A stretch of 64,000 nt of DNA from Gliomastix tumulicola (Eukaryota; Ascomycota; Sordariomycetes; Hypocreales; Bionectriaceae), in NCBI GenBank assembly GCA_001599755.1, contig BCHX01000005.1:3282409-3346408 (forward strand), given 5' to 3'. The translations under genes and the position numbers were made by a program. Numbering within the stretch: the first letter of the stretch is position 1; every line of letters starts with the position of its first letter. The notes under the pieces were generated by a model that saw nothing but the letters and a program-made list of their open reading frames with translations, ran no database searches and was not told where the DNA came from. Positions 9,464 to 20,047 of this stretch are shown here, piece after piece.

Positions 9464-11900
9464 GCTCTTTTTGTGTACAGCTACCTATAGACAGTTTAGC
9501 TAAATACGTAGTGAGATATTTCTTGACGATCGAGGTCTGACATTCATGCTGGAACGATATTAGTTGTGGAGGTTTGTTCCCATCCACGCCGACCTCATAA
9601 TTGATAATCACTAGGCTCTCCTTTTGTGAATAATCTAGCGCATCGAACTGAATTCGTTTCCTGGGCAAGTCGCGAACCTCAGACGAAATATGTAGCTCCG
9701 TCTCTTCCCATTGCTCTCACCAGTCGGCTATTCATCCTGAAGTTCAAGATGCTGTCATCCTGTGAGATTATAATAAATATCCGCCCTGGTTGCTACCTGT
9801 AAGTAACCACTGCCGGGCACGATTCATGAGGTAATTCTGCAATCCGGAAGCTCAAATCTCCAGTACCACAGATTCAACAGTGCGCGAAAGGGCTGATGCA
9901 ATCGCTATGCGGTTTTCGGTCCTTGTCAGCCCGGACGTCAGAAGACTTGAGCAGCGAAAGCTTGTGGGCAAACACTGGCTTAGGACAAGCCAGACCAGCT
10001 GTTCTCTGGCCTAGGATGGTCGGATATCTTGGCTGTGTGACCAATTGAAAGCTTCAGGTGTGCGTTTGAGTCTACATGAGCGAAAGTAGCGATGGAATCA
10101 TAAGGACCATGCCATGCATCATTGTGCTCACTTTAACCCCACAGGCCAGAACACCAGCCTCTCTTATTGCAGGCTCTGGATTGGAACTGAGCAGTGATGG
10201 CAAGCCTTCCCACACTCTAGTCTTCTCAAGACAATAATCTCAACACGTATGGTACAATGTTAAGAGCCATGCTTGAGCTCTTATTCTACATCTCTCGGAC
10301 ACAGAGAGGATCCGACGACCTGGCACGAGAACTAATGCTTCTTTGCTAGTATTAGTCTATCTCAGAACAAGGAAGCGTGCCCGTTAATACAGGCAAGGCC
10401 AAGTCCATAGGCTCACAATTCTGGCTCAATGCAAGCCATAGATTACAGAAAGCACGTCAAAAATCCAAGAACAAGAAGTACCAGCACGCCGTGAACACAC
10501 TTCAGTACACCAGTGCCATTCAAAATGCTGTCGGGAAGCCAACGTTAAAACCATCAAGAGCTGAACTGCACCTTAGATCGGCTGCTGCACAATGAGATAT
10601 TAGTTAAAAACATTATGAAGCTATTTAAGAGGCCCTGTGCCTTTAATGCGGTTGGTTTTGGATTGGACTGTCTCAAAATGGCCGTCTTGACTTCAAGTCC
10701 AAGAGTAAATCCGCAACTTAATAGCTTCTAAGGGCGCCATTGGAGCTTAACTCATCAAGATGATTCCCTATTTTGAGCTTTAATTTTAAGAACGCTCGGC
10801 GCTGTTAATATCCGAACATCACCATTTTACCTCCTAAAGAGAAGTCTCACTATTCGTAATAGCTTCCCCACGACATCGTTAGAGCGTCAAATGTGCAGCT
10901 CTTGTTACTCTATAGGCCCCGCCTAAGATAGCTATGCTACCTCCGGTTAATCTCGTCTACTACGCTCTCTTGGAACTTCAATGGTAATATTAGTGTGAAC
11001 TCCACGATGCCTAGGTATAGAAACATGTCCAAGGATGTATGGCTGGGTATATGTTGTCCTGAACTTCCTCATCAGCAGCGGTTGGTAAGTGTTGGCTGCG
11101 TCTAAACACTTCTAGCATCTTACCTGCGCGACATGAGTTCGGCTTTATTTCAAGGATATTAGCACATTGCTTGTGAACGTCTTTTGGCAAGCAATGAAGG
11201 AGAAGCATGAGACTAAAGCAAGTACACCCTGATACTTCTTGATCGCGGTGTACTTATCTAGCTTGCTTCAAACGGCTTCATTGACCCTTTAGACATCAAC
11301 GAGGTAGCCGCAGTGCGTTGCTGATTTGCGTTCTTGATACTGTCCTTCAAAGGCGACCAACAAGTTGCCCAATCACCGACTTCCAAGTTCCCTTAACGAA
11401 GGGCTCTTCAGAGAAGAGAAGAGAGCAAAACTTCCAGCGCCAGCAAGTGGCAAGTTATGAAAGTATATGTCGGAGGAATTCAGAACCAACTTGAAGGCAA
11501 GTTCCTCAAAAATGCACAGGACACAGTCACAGGGAGCAAAATATTAACAGTCGCATGGGAGGAGGAGTCCGTTTTGAAGTTCAAACAGTGACCACGTGTC
11601 GACCATGACTGGAGTCCAAGCAGTGGAGGAAAGTTGACATCTTGTACCGTACATTCGGTTTCTAGATGAGCTTAATGTTGCAAACGGTCAAGCCAAGTTC
11701 CAACTGACATATCCCTCTATACCGTACAGCGCCTATCCATCTTTACTATTAACTTGAAGGCTAAGCAAATTACCTATATCTTACTTGGGGAGTGACTGTT
11801 CAAGGCCAAAATGATAAGGTCCTGGCAGACCTAAGAAGAAAAAAGAAAAAAAAAGAAGGGAGGGAAAAAAAAAAGTGAAGGGCGACCCGGCGGAGGAATC
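9464..11900. other. AT-rich, gene-free block between the two tRNA-Ser genes
   Basis: About 2.4 kb with no supported gene. Frames at 9435-9668 (minus), 10377-10595 (plus) and 11011-11208 (minus) are short and match no family I know. Base composition is visibly more AT-rich than the NRPS region, with poly-purine runs at about 11832-11878. It could be decayed repeat DNA, but I see no terminal repeats, target-site duplications or transposase fragments. Confidence 0.5.
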
Positions 11901-11910
11901 TGCAAAAAGA
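11901..11910 (-). terminator. RNA polymerase III terminator after tRNA-Ser copy 2
   Basis: On the minus strand TCTTTTTGCA begins two bases after the tRNA 3' end; the run of five T is sufficient for Pol III termination. Longer T runs follow at about 11878-11832. Confidence 0.7.
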
Positions 11911-11911
11911 T

Positions 11912-11993
11912 CGACGTGGGCCTGATTCGAACAGACGCTCCCGAAGGAACAAGATTTCTAGTCTTGCGCATTAGACCACTCTGCCACCACGCC
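11912..11993 (-). tRNA. tRNA-Ser (anticodon AGA), copy 2
   Basis: The reverse complement is identical over all 82 nt to the tRNA at 9367-9448, with the same stems, AGA anticodon and long variable arm. The flanks on both sides differ from those of copy 1, so the duplication is confined to the gene body. The two genes are transcribed toward each other across a 2.46-kb gene-free block. Confidence 0.95.
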
Positions 11994-12994
11994 CTTGAGT
12001 TCGGGGAATTCTCGGGTATTGGGTCTTATATATGATTTTCCAATTGATCATTCATCTCTTCGTCAACCTTCTCACGTTGTGAGCGGGCACTCATTATTCC
12101 TCTTGCCCAAGGCAAATAGCCACAAAGTCCAGTGATGCTTGACCAAGCCCCATCAAGCAGGATGCCGAATGTGCAGAATGCGGCTGAACGAGCGTTAGCA
12201 AGGCCAACTACGGCTCTGGTGCGGACCTGACATTAAGATATTTATTCCTGGGCAGCGGACACGAGCAGCTCATTCAGGAAATGGGATCGGGCGAGGCCAT
12301 GCATCTTTGCGCTTTCATTGAGTGGCACACTTATGTCAGACTGGCGCACCAAGACCAGACTGAAGCGGCTGAACCGTCCGGGGTCAGAGGGTGGCGACAT
12401 GGGGAGATAAGGAACCGCTTTGCCTTACTCCGATTGTGCTTCTAGACCCAGCTCCATCACCCGCGACCGGGGTCGAGTTCGCTGCAAGAGACGCCGAGTC
12501 TCAATGCTGACTTCATCTCAGCCGCACGCCATGGACAGGTCGTGCTCAATTCAGTCCAGCTCCGTGCGCTCTACGGTCTGCATGTTTAGCTCTATATATA
12601 GGCTGCTGACAATTCCTACAGATCGCTTGGTCGATGATGTGATGTGAGGGCTGTGATGGTGGATGAGCCGGCCTGAAAAAAGACATCGAGATCAATAAAG
12701 CCTGCATGTCCGCGTTCAGCTCTCCACAATTCCGACTATCACCTGCCAAAATGGTGGATTAGGACGCTCACCGTCTGCAAGGCAGCCAGCGGCGTAGCAG
12801 TCTGACATTGCGAACCACCAGGTTGGTCGCCGAAGGGATGGAATTCCAGCCAGCCCTAAAAGTACCCCTGCTGTCCCTCGTCGCCATCAATCGGATTCCC
12901 TCCTGACATTTGCTTCTGACTTCATTGATAAAAACCATTGTGAAAATCACATCTCTCCCTGGGGCATCATCGCCAATTCGTCGCATCAGTGCGA
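11994..12994. other. Intergenic region and promoter of the CorA-like gene
   Basis: About 1 kb without a supported gene. TATATATA at 12593-12600 is a candidate TATA box about 400 bases before the CorA-like start. Frames at 12420-12647 and 12546-12749 look random. Confidence 0.5.
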
Positions 12995-15900
12995 ATGGCC
13001 ACCATGGCGGCACCCCTACCCAAATCAGACAGCAATTTGACGCTCAACCAGCAGGATACCAACAAAGATGTGTCCCCTCATCCACAGCAGCCGGAAACCC
13101 GGAACGGTACCCAGCCAGCACTCCGTACGAGTAACGGTACCGCACACGGCGCCGAGCCCGCAGACGTCTGTGACAGATACATGCGCAAGCCATTCAACGA
13201 ACGAGAGAGCTTCAAGAATGGCCTACCAGAGGACGACAGGAAGAAGATTGATGAGACAATGCAGTATCTCCATTCCCTACAGGCAGAGCTAAGATCGAAC
13301 GCAGAGAGAAACAAGCTCGTGCAGAGCCTGCGGGACTGCTACGGTGATTGGAGACGGAATATACAACAAAACGTGGGGAGGATCAAAAAAGAGGTGCATG
13401 AGAGTGACATATACAGCAAGCCGAAACGTGGGAGGGTGAAGGAGGACGATCTGCGACGACTTGACCGGCTGGCCAAGGCCGAGCCAACCCCCCCTCCTAA
13501 TCAAACAGCACCCCCTCATCCTACCACATCTGACGAATACTTCGGTATGAACTCTTATGCCATGTACTTCAAGAAGTCTAAAGAATGTACTCCTGGGGGA
13601 TGGGCGGGGGCTACCCCAGACCCTGAAACCTGGGCTGGCCAAGACAGCGATCACAAAGACGGCGACCACGCTCAGTTCTCAGGTCGCTTTCCAAACCAGA
13701 AGATGCCGGTGAAAAAGCTCCTTTCGAAAACTGAAACTCCTCTGAAGCGGAAAACTGGCACCGACTGCATACGATACTTTCATATTCCAACCAACAACAT
13801 GAACTGGGTAGAGGTAATGTGATGCCCTTCGCAGACGCCGTCCCATGAGCTAACCAGAGCCGTTTTCTCAGAGAGCCATGGCGAGGTACTATGGAGAGGA
13901 TGATGTTGAGCACAATGATAACGTATCGTACGCTGGGATGACTGCGGCTCAGAGGGTCCTCTGTCGTGAATTCTGGAGGGGGCAGATGCACGGCAGCAGC
14001 AAGAAGGCCCCTGTACACGGGAGACACATGAGATCGCGATGTTCCCTGATACCTTGCAGTAAGTCTTCTGCTGATGGCCCAGGATGCTGGTCAAGACTAA
14101 CTCGACCGGTGCTAGATCCAGCCTCGCTGAACAATCAGAAGACAAAGACAGACGAGGAGCAAGGTCTGATGAAGGGACGGACTTTAGCTATGTTTGTAAG
14201 TTCACGCCAACGTCTTCTCCGTATTATGGGATACTCATTAAGCCTCAGCTTCCTTACCTGCACTGGGAAAACAACAGTGGAAGGGCCCGCATGGGACGAA
14301 TCATTCAAACAGCACCCAGGCCATCCTCCGACGAAGACCAGACCGGGAGCCAGAACAAAGAGCCGGTAAAGCTACGGAAAGGCCAGACGCTCACATTTTC
14401 CCACAGCATGGCTCAGTTCGTTCAAAAGGCCAGTCGTATCAAAAGGGCACCGCACTCGCCGAAAGCCCGCCTCGTCGAGTACTTCCAACTCCTCGCCAAG
14501 CTTGCTTCCGACATTCCCTCCGACCCCCACGCGAAACTTTTCCGAGCGAACATACACAACGATCCTCCTATGCATCCTCGTCGCACGCTGGATCAGTACT
14601 ACTTCTCTACACTGAAGGATACCACCTCTCGAGACAAGGACCAGGTGGTCTACCGCGGAACGAAGAAGGAGAAGTCTGACTGGGAGCATGAGCCCCGTAT
14701 CGTCATGGTTGATCAGCTATGGCTGTGGATTCTTGATGACAGTAAGTCAAAGGACGCGCGTCGTTTTCTCGAAGCAGATTCTAACATTCCAAACTAGATA
14801 CAATCATCACTTCGTTCCCCAGGAGATGGGGACAGAACAAGAAGGACGTCTCGGGAGTGCACAAGTCTTTGAGAGTTCGTTTCGAGAACGACAACGAGAT
14901 CAGATCGGTCTACCACCTAGGTATGGTCCAGTGCTCACAAACGTAGCATTCTCAGACTAACTCGAGACATCTCGCAGCGCTGATTATCATCGACCAATGC
15001 TCAAAGGTCTTCTTCGACCGTACCAAGCCAATCGACGACAGACCCGAGGTGATCGACATTTTTGGTTCCGCCATCGGCAACGTTGTGAGTTTGAACATGA
15101 GCACAGAAAACTTCTAGGCAACAGGCTAACCACCGCAGGCTGCCCATACCTCCGACGCATCTGCGAGCTTCTGGCAGCATACGGCCATATACTCCCGGAA
15201 GGGCTTGACCTCAAAGGAACAAAGCTCATCACACGGCTACCTAAGAATCAATCCAGAGGGTACGATCCTGCGCGAATCTCAAGACATCGCGGAAGAGCTC
15301 GAGATCATGCTCCGCGTCTTCAATCAACAGTTGGGCGTGGTGCAGGAACTCAAGAGGCACATTGCGCCGGCTATCGACCCGCTCAATCAGAACCCGACGC
15401 GCAAGATCAGCGAGAAGAGGCAGAATCAATTATCTGATTTCTTGCAGGATGCGGACATCCTGATTGAGCTCATCAAGAACAGAAAGGCCGAACTCCAGGA
15501 TCTTGATGACTCGGTGCAGAGGACGTGTAAGCAGGTACTTACGACTTGAATCGAGATCCCAGTGTCTTGCCGTTCCGGAGCTGACAGAGCCGTTAGATCT
15601 TGGATCTACTCACGTTGAAGCAGCAGCAAGCAAGTATCCTTGAAGCCAAGGCTTCGCAGCGAAACGCAAGAGCAAGCGTCAACCAAGGACAAACCATCAT
15701 GATACTGACCTTGGTCACCGTCTTCTTTGTACGTTTCTGTTTCTTTCTGACTATAACTCGCTTGCTAATAGGTCAATTAGCTACCTCTCGGATTCTTCGC
15801 TGCGTTCTTTGGGATGAATAACGAAAGAAGCACCGGGGACAAATGGATGACCTTGAGGGAGCAGGTGATATATATGTGTAAGTCACGATTCCCCGCCTAC

Positions 15901-16150
15901 TCTCCCGATTCAGGGGCGCGAAGGAGCAGGAAGCAGGTGCTGACAAGTGCCTCCAGTCACTATATCGATCGCTGTGGTTCTGATAGTTCTGTGCGCCGTA
16001 CTGGGGCGCTGGTATCAAAATGGAGATGTGCTGAGGAAGAGGATCATCAAGTTCTTCACCAGGGACGAGTTACCACTGCCGAATCAGGATGGTTCGACTA
16101 CGGATGATTCATCTAGAACAAACACAAAGTTGGTGCACCAGAAGCACTGA
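12995..16150 (+). CDS. CorA-like Mg2+ transporter family membrane protein
   Basis: Ten exons fit one frame of 875 residues: 12995-13813, 13872-14058, 14116-14195, 14249-14741, 14798-14920, 14978-15084, 15139-15534, 15597-15728, 15781-15877, 15957-16150. All nine introns are 52-79 nt, GT-AG, most with CTAAC or CTGAC branch points. The next ATG, at 13004, has a near-perfect Kozak context (GCCACCATGG) and may be the true start. The large cytosolic N-terminal region contains family blocks PYLHWE, TLDQYYFSTL and VMVDQLWLWILDD. Two C-terminal membrane helices (about 768-789 and 812-831) flank the loop motif GMN at 790-792, the selectivity signature of CorA/Mrs2/Alr1 channels. Many fungal members of this family are of uncertain transport activity. 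Mg2+ or other divalent cation transport is inferred, not shown. Confidence 0.88.
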
Positions 16151-16730
16151 GTTAGCCGACGAGGAGAAATGAGGTAGGTGGTAACTTTGGATGGCTTCTT
16201 CTATTAGTAGCAAGTTGGGAGCAGCAAGAGGATACTCGCACTTCATTTGCAGATGTGTGCAAACTTGGCTGGAGAAAGTTGACGTGGAATAGGAAGTATG
16301 ACAAATAGTTCAATAAGACGCGGGCGGCAGGTTTCTACCAAACATTTCACAGGGGTCAATGCACAAGAATTCACCTCCCTACACTCCAATTAAATCACAC
16401 CGCAAGGCAATTGAATGCTCTGGACAGATAATTGTCATTGCTATTGCTCTACATTCGAGTGTGTGTGCTGAACGCTGTCATAAACGCACGGAGGTATAGG
16501 GTAAGGATGTTCTAGCAGGTTTGACGGGTAGACGTGATATCACGCGTACACATGCTAGGCTGGAGCTGTGCCTCACTTAATCAAGCAAATTACCAGCCTC
16601 GATGAATCAGCATCGGAGAGCCAAGAGAAGCCCCCAATCAGGATTCACCTCCAGCTTCCTGCCACGCTTCCCGGAAGCACGACCACCACAACCCGCCTCA
16701 ACCAAGGATCGGAGAAACGCAGAGCAAGAA

Positions 16731-16757
16731 AACACGCACACACACACACACACACAA
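16731..16757. repeat. CA-dinucleotide microsatellite
   Basis: About 12 consecutive CA units preceded by ACACG. It is a simple repeat with no coding meaning; a shorter CA run recurs at about 19966-19977, just before the NRPS start. Confidence 0.9.
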
Positions 16758-17619
16758 TATGCACGCGCGTGGCACGAAGCGCCCGAAGGAACGGACCAGC
16801 CGCGGGCGGCACTCGTCACGAGAACCAAATCCAAAGGCGCGCGGGCGTGAAAGCCAACTCCTCATCCTTGGGGAAGGGCGGCGGATGGAAAAAGCCCACT
16901 CTGCCCAGGCTATTTTGACAGACGCCTCGCCGAACCCAGGAGGGGAAGGTAGGTCAAAGGAAGCGCGCCAGCCAGCCAGCCACACCTTTTCTCTGCATCG
17001 TCCTGTTCGATGCGCGTCGATGAGGGGAACAATGTATGACGTCTTTGCTGCTCGGTTAGCCATGTCACTAACGCGTGGTTTTCAATAGCTTGCTGCAGGC
17101 CAATTTCCCGAGGCGGCGGTCGCAATTCGTGGTGCGCTGTAAGCTGGAGATCAAATCTCGGAGCCTGGATCGAGGCCATGGTTCGATTGGGTAGAAGATT
17201 CACACGGTAGATGGAAAACGTGTGAGGCGAGTGACGCACCCGAAAGTACCTAAAAGAAGCTCAGGCAATCAAGATAACATCTCACTCATTGCTGAGTCGC
17301 CCGTCGTGCGCCCTCAGAAACTTGCTTTTCTGGGAAAAGGGCGAGCTCTCGGCACTGAGGGATCGCGCGCCAGGCCAGGGGGGCGGTAGTGGAGTGGTGA
17401 GCAGGGGGAAAAGGAGGGGGTTGGTCCTCCGAGAGCCGCGACAGAATGATGCTTTCTTTGGGATGGCGAGGGGAGCTTTATTTAGAGTCGTACGAGAGAG
17501 AAATCCTTCCAGAATATGAGTGGTGTGGCTGCTGTAGCTGAGTCGCGGGCAGGGCAGCACCAGCGCTGAGTAGGGCGTCTGGGCTGAAGGATGCGGGAAG
17601 CCACACGTGGTAGCGTCAG

Positions 17620-17633
17620 CTGCAGTACTGCAG
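17620..17633. promoter_or_regulatory. Perfect palindrome CTGCAGTACTGCAG
   Basis: A 14-bp self-complementary sequence, 11 bases after the CACGTG element. Palindromes of this size can bind dimeric fungal regulators, but no specific factor can be named. Confidence 0.3.
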
Positions 17634-19354
17634 AGTCAAGTGAAGGTGAAACACGGGCTGGCCACGCTGGATTTTGCGACGATCCAGCGCGCTCATCCAC
17701 AAGGCGGTGGACCAGGGGATAAGGGCTCTGACTCAGGTACGGGAGAGAGAGCCGCAGCGAGAAGGGAAGCCCGTGAGATGGTGGATGGGCATGACATTTC
17801 CTTTATACGCACAGATGCCGGTCAAGGGGTAGGGCCCTGGGAAACCGTATCAACGGTGCTCCCTGTGGCTGAAGCATCAGCTGCATCTGTGCGGCAGCGA
17901 CTTCTGTGTCAGTTGGCTAAACTTGAAAGAGTTTACGAGCATTGACTGGGGCCCGGCTCCGATCCTTGATGGGCGGTGAGATGCTGCTGCCACCTGGTGG
18001 CCCTTGCCCTGGGTGTCGGTCTTCTGGTGTCCGAGGCCTGGCTGGACCAGCCAAAATCTCACTGGAGCGAGACAGCGCTAGTGAAGGAGGGCAGGGCCAA
18101 GGATTTGGCGTGTGATGAGTTGATGGAGGTGGGAGGGATGAGGGAGCGGCGAATTGTGGCGGGAAGGACAAGAAACCTGTCCTCATCCCACTATCCGATA
18201 CGGGTGGTGGTCGCGTGGGAGGAGGCGATGCAGAACGAACGATGAAGCTGAGGAGAAGGCATCATGCCGGGGCGTAACAGAAGCGACAGAGGGCTGTTCC
18301 AAAGAAATAGAGGAGCGTTACAGAAGCTTAGCGAGCAGCACGTAGCGGTCAGGGCCGCACTACCAGCTGCTAGCCCTCTGTACCGCGCCCTGTTAGCTAA
18401 TCAAGCTCCCACCAGGCTACCATTGCCTTTGCAGGAAAGGAGGAGCAGGAGGATCGCGCACACCCCACCATACGGTTCAGTGCTCGAATGCCGTACGGGA
18501 CGCGGCGGGGACGCAACGGGACTACCCACTGTGTTCTGCAGCTCTCCAGCAAGGATGCGCGTGAGTCTAGCGGTTTAGACTACTGCACATTGACTCGCCT
18601 GCCAATACGAAACGGGTAGAAAAGAAGCTGCCACTGTGGCTGGAATGTCTTGGATCCGTCCATGCGTGTCCCATCCCATCCACGATCTCCTGCAGATGAG
18701 TGTGCGGGCGTTACGTAGGGGATGCTGCTGCAGCGAGGAGCAGCTCCACGCGAGCAACGTGAAACACACGGCATCATGCTGTGTGCCTTGCATGTTCCCC
18801 GTTGCGATGATCTGCCCAGGGCGCTGAAAGAGGGAATATCCAGGCGTGATGGGACAGGGAACACAGAGCCCGCAGCATACATCTCCGTACCTGGACCGAC
18901 TGCAAGGACCGGCACTGTCAGTGCAGAGCGACCATATTACGTACGCAGCTCGCGTCTAGCTCGTCCCCCTCCTCCCAAGTGAGGGGGTGCAAGAGCCGTC
19001 ACTGTTGCGGTCTTAGGTGAGAAGTGGCCTGGCGCTCCCCCCACCATCAGCACCCAAACCCGAATACCGTGCTCTATTACTAGAGTAGGATCCCGAATTG
19101 GTAAGAGTGCTCTGGGGCAGGATTATCGGATGGATTCCCATCATGACCTGACAGTTATCGAGTTGATCGATCTGGGACAGCTACCGTAGTCAGCTCCCCT
19201 TACTGTGTCTCCCACGCGCCATTCGGTCTTCTGGTAGTCATTCCATGCTGGTAGCATGACGGGCCAAGGATCTAGCAGCTGTAGCTGGACCCCATACACG
19301 TGTGCAGGACAGGGCTGATGGTGGGAGGGAGCTGTCGTTTTCCGTTTCTCGTGA

Positions 19355-20047
19355 TGCCGTACTCGTAGCTTTCCCTCTTCTTTCCTTCCTCTCGAACGCC
19401 TTTTGCTTCAATTTCCTACAGAGCGAGGGATTCCCTGTCTTTTCGTGAAATCGACTCACTCCTTGAAATCCCCCTTCTTCACATTCTCTTGTGCTTTTAT
19501 TTGTGAGCGAGCGTATTTGCAAGAATACCCCCGACCTTACGCCCTTTTTTCCCCCTCACCGACCTGCGATTTTTCCCGCCCGCCGCCTCGTCGATATCAC
19601 GATCTCCCACGATCTACGTTTTTTTGTCACGACTTCGAAGGGCTCGCGAGCCTTGCGTACGAGAAAGAAAACCAGCGATAGACACGAGAAGGACTGGAGA
19701 TAAGACACAGGAAGGGAAAAGAACAAGGAAAGAAGAGAAAGAGAAGGAGAATCACACGATATTGACACAGGAATTTAGAAGCTTCAGTGCGAATTGCTAC
19801 GATTAATACCGACCATACAACGAACCACCGATAAAAACCACCGAAAAAAAAAGAGAAAAATACCATTCTTACCAGGGAAGAGCCTTGAGAGTCTGGAAGA
19901 CATCCGAGCCGTTGAATTGAGAGAAAGGAGAGCGAGAGAGAGACCGCCTGTCGCCTGAGATTCATACACACACACACGTTTGTATAGAACCAAGCGCAAG
20001 ACCGTCACTCACACCACCCCCCTCCCTTTCATTCTTCAACCTGAGCC
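19355..20047 (+). promoter_or_regulatory. Proximal promoter and ATG-free 5' leader of the NRPS gene
   Basis: The start of this stretch is CT-rich (about 19370-19500), as around many fungal transcription starts; it then becomes purine- and A-rich. No ATG occurs on the plus strand between 19357 and 20047, where about ten would be expected by chance, consistent with a long leader free of upstream start codons. No clear TATA box was found. Confidence 0.5.

Larger units (their letters stand above)
16151..19354. other. Long gene-free region upstream of the NRPS
   Basis: About 3.2 kb in which every frame is short and unlike known proteins. It contains a CA-dinucleotide microsatellite, an E-box-like CACGTG at 17604-17609 and a 14-bp perfect palindrome at 17620-17633. 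I infer distal promoter or insulating sequence for the NRPS; a lineage-specific small gene cannot be excluded. Confidence 0.5.

Noticed and set aside
10377..10595. Small open frame (72 codons, lysine-rich) between the two tRNA genes
   Set aside because: It has no ATG at its 5' end, no family resemblance and no promoter signal; length is within chance for AT-rich DNA.
9464..11900. Transposon between the inverted tRNA genes
   Set aside because: No terminal inverted repeats, target-site duplication or transposase-like coding was found; the tRNA identity stops at the gene ends.
14084..14797. Alternative frame of the CorA-like gene giving an unbroken 237-codon stretch
   Set aside because: Its first part crosses two introns. 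Splicing 14058 to 14116 and 14195 to 14249 keeps one frame that joins correctly to the PYLHWE block.
16731..16757. CRISPR-like or regulatory repeat array
   Set aside because: It is a plain CA microsatellite without spacers; no CRISPR is expected in a fungal nuclear genome.
17607..17945. Open frame of 112 codons upstream of the NRPS
   Set aside because: The composition looks random, there is no domain or splice context, and overlapping frames of similar length occur on both strands.
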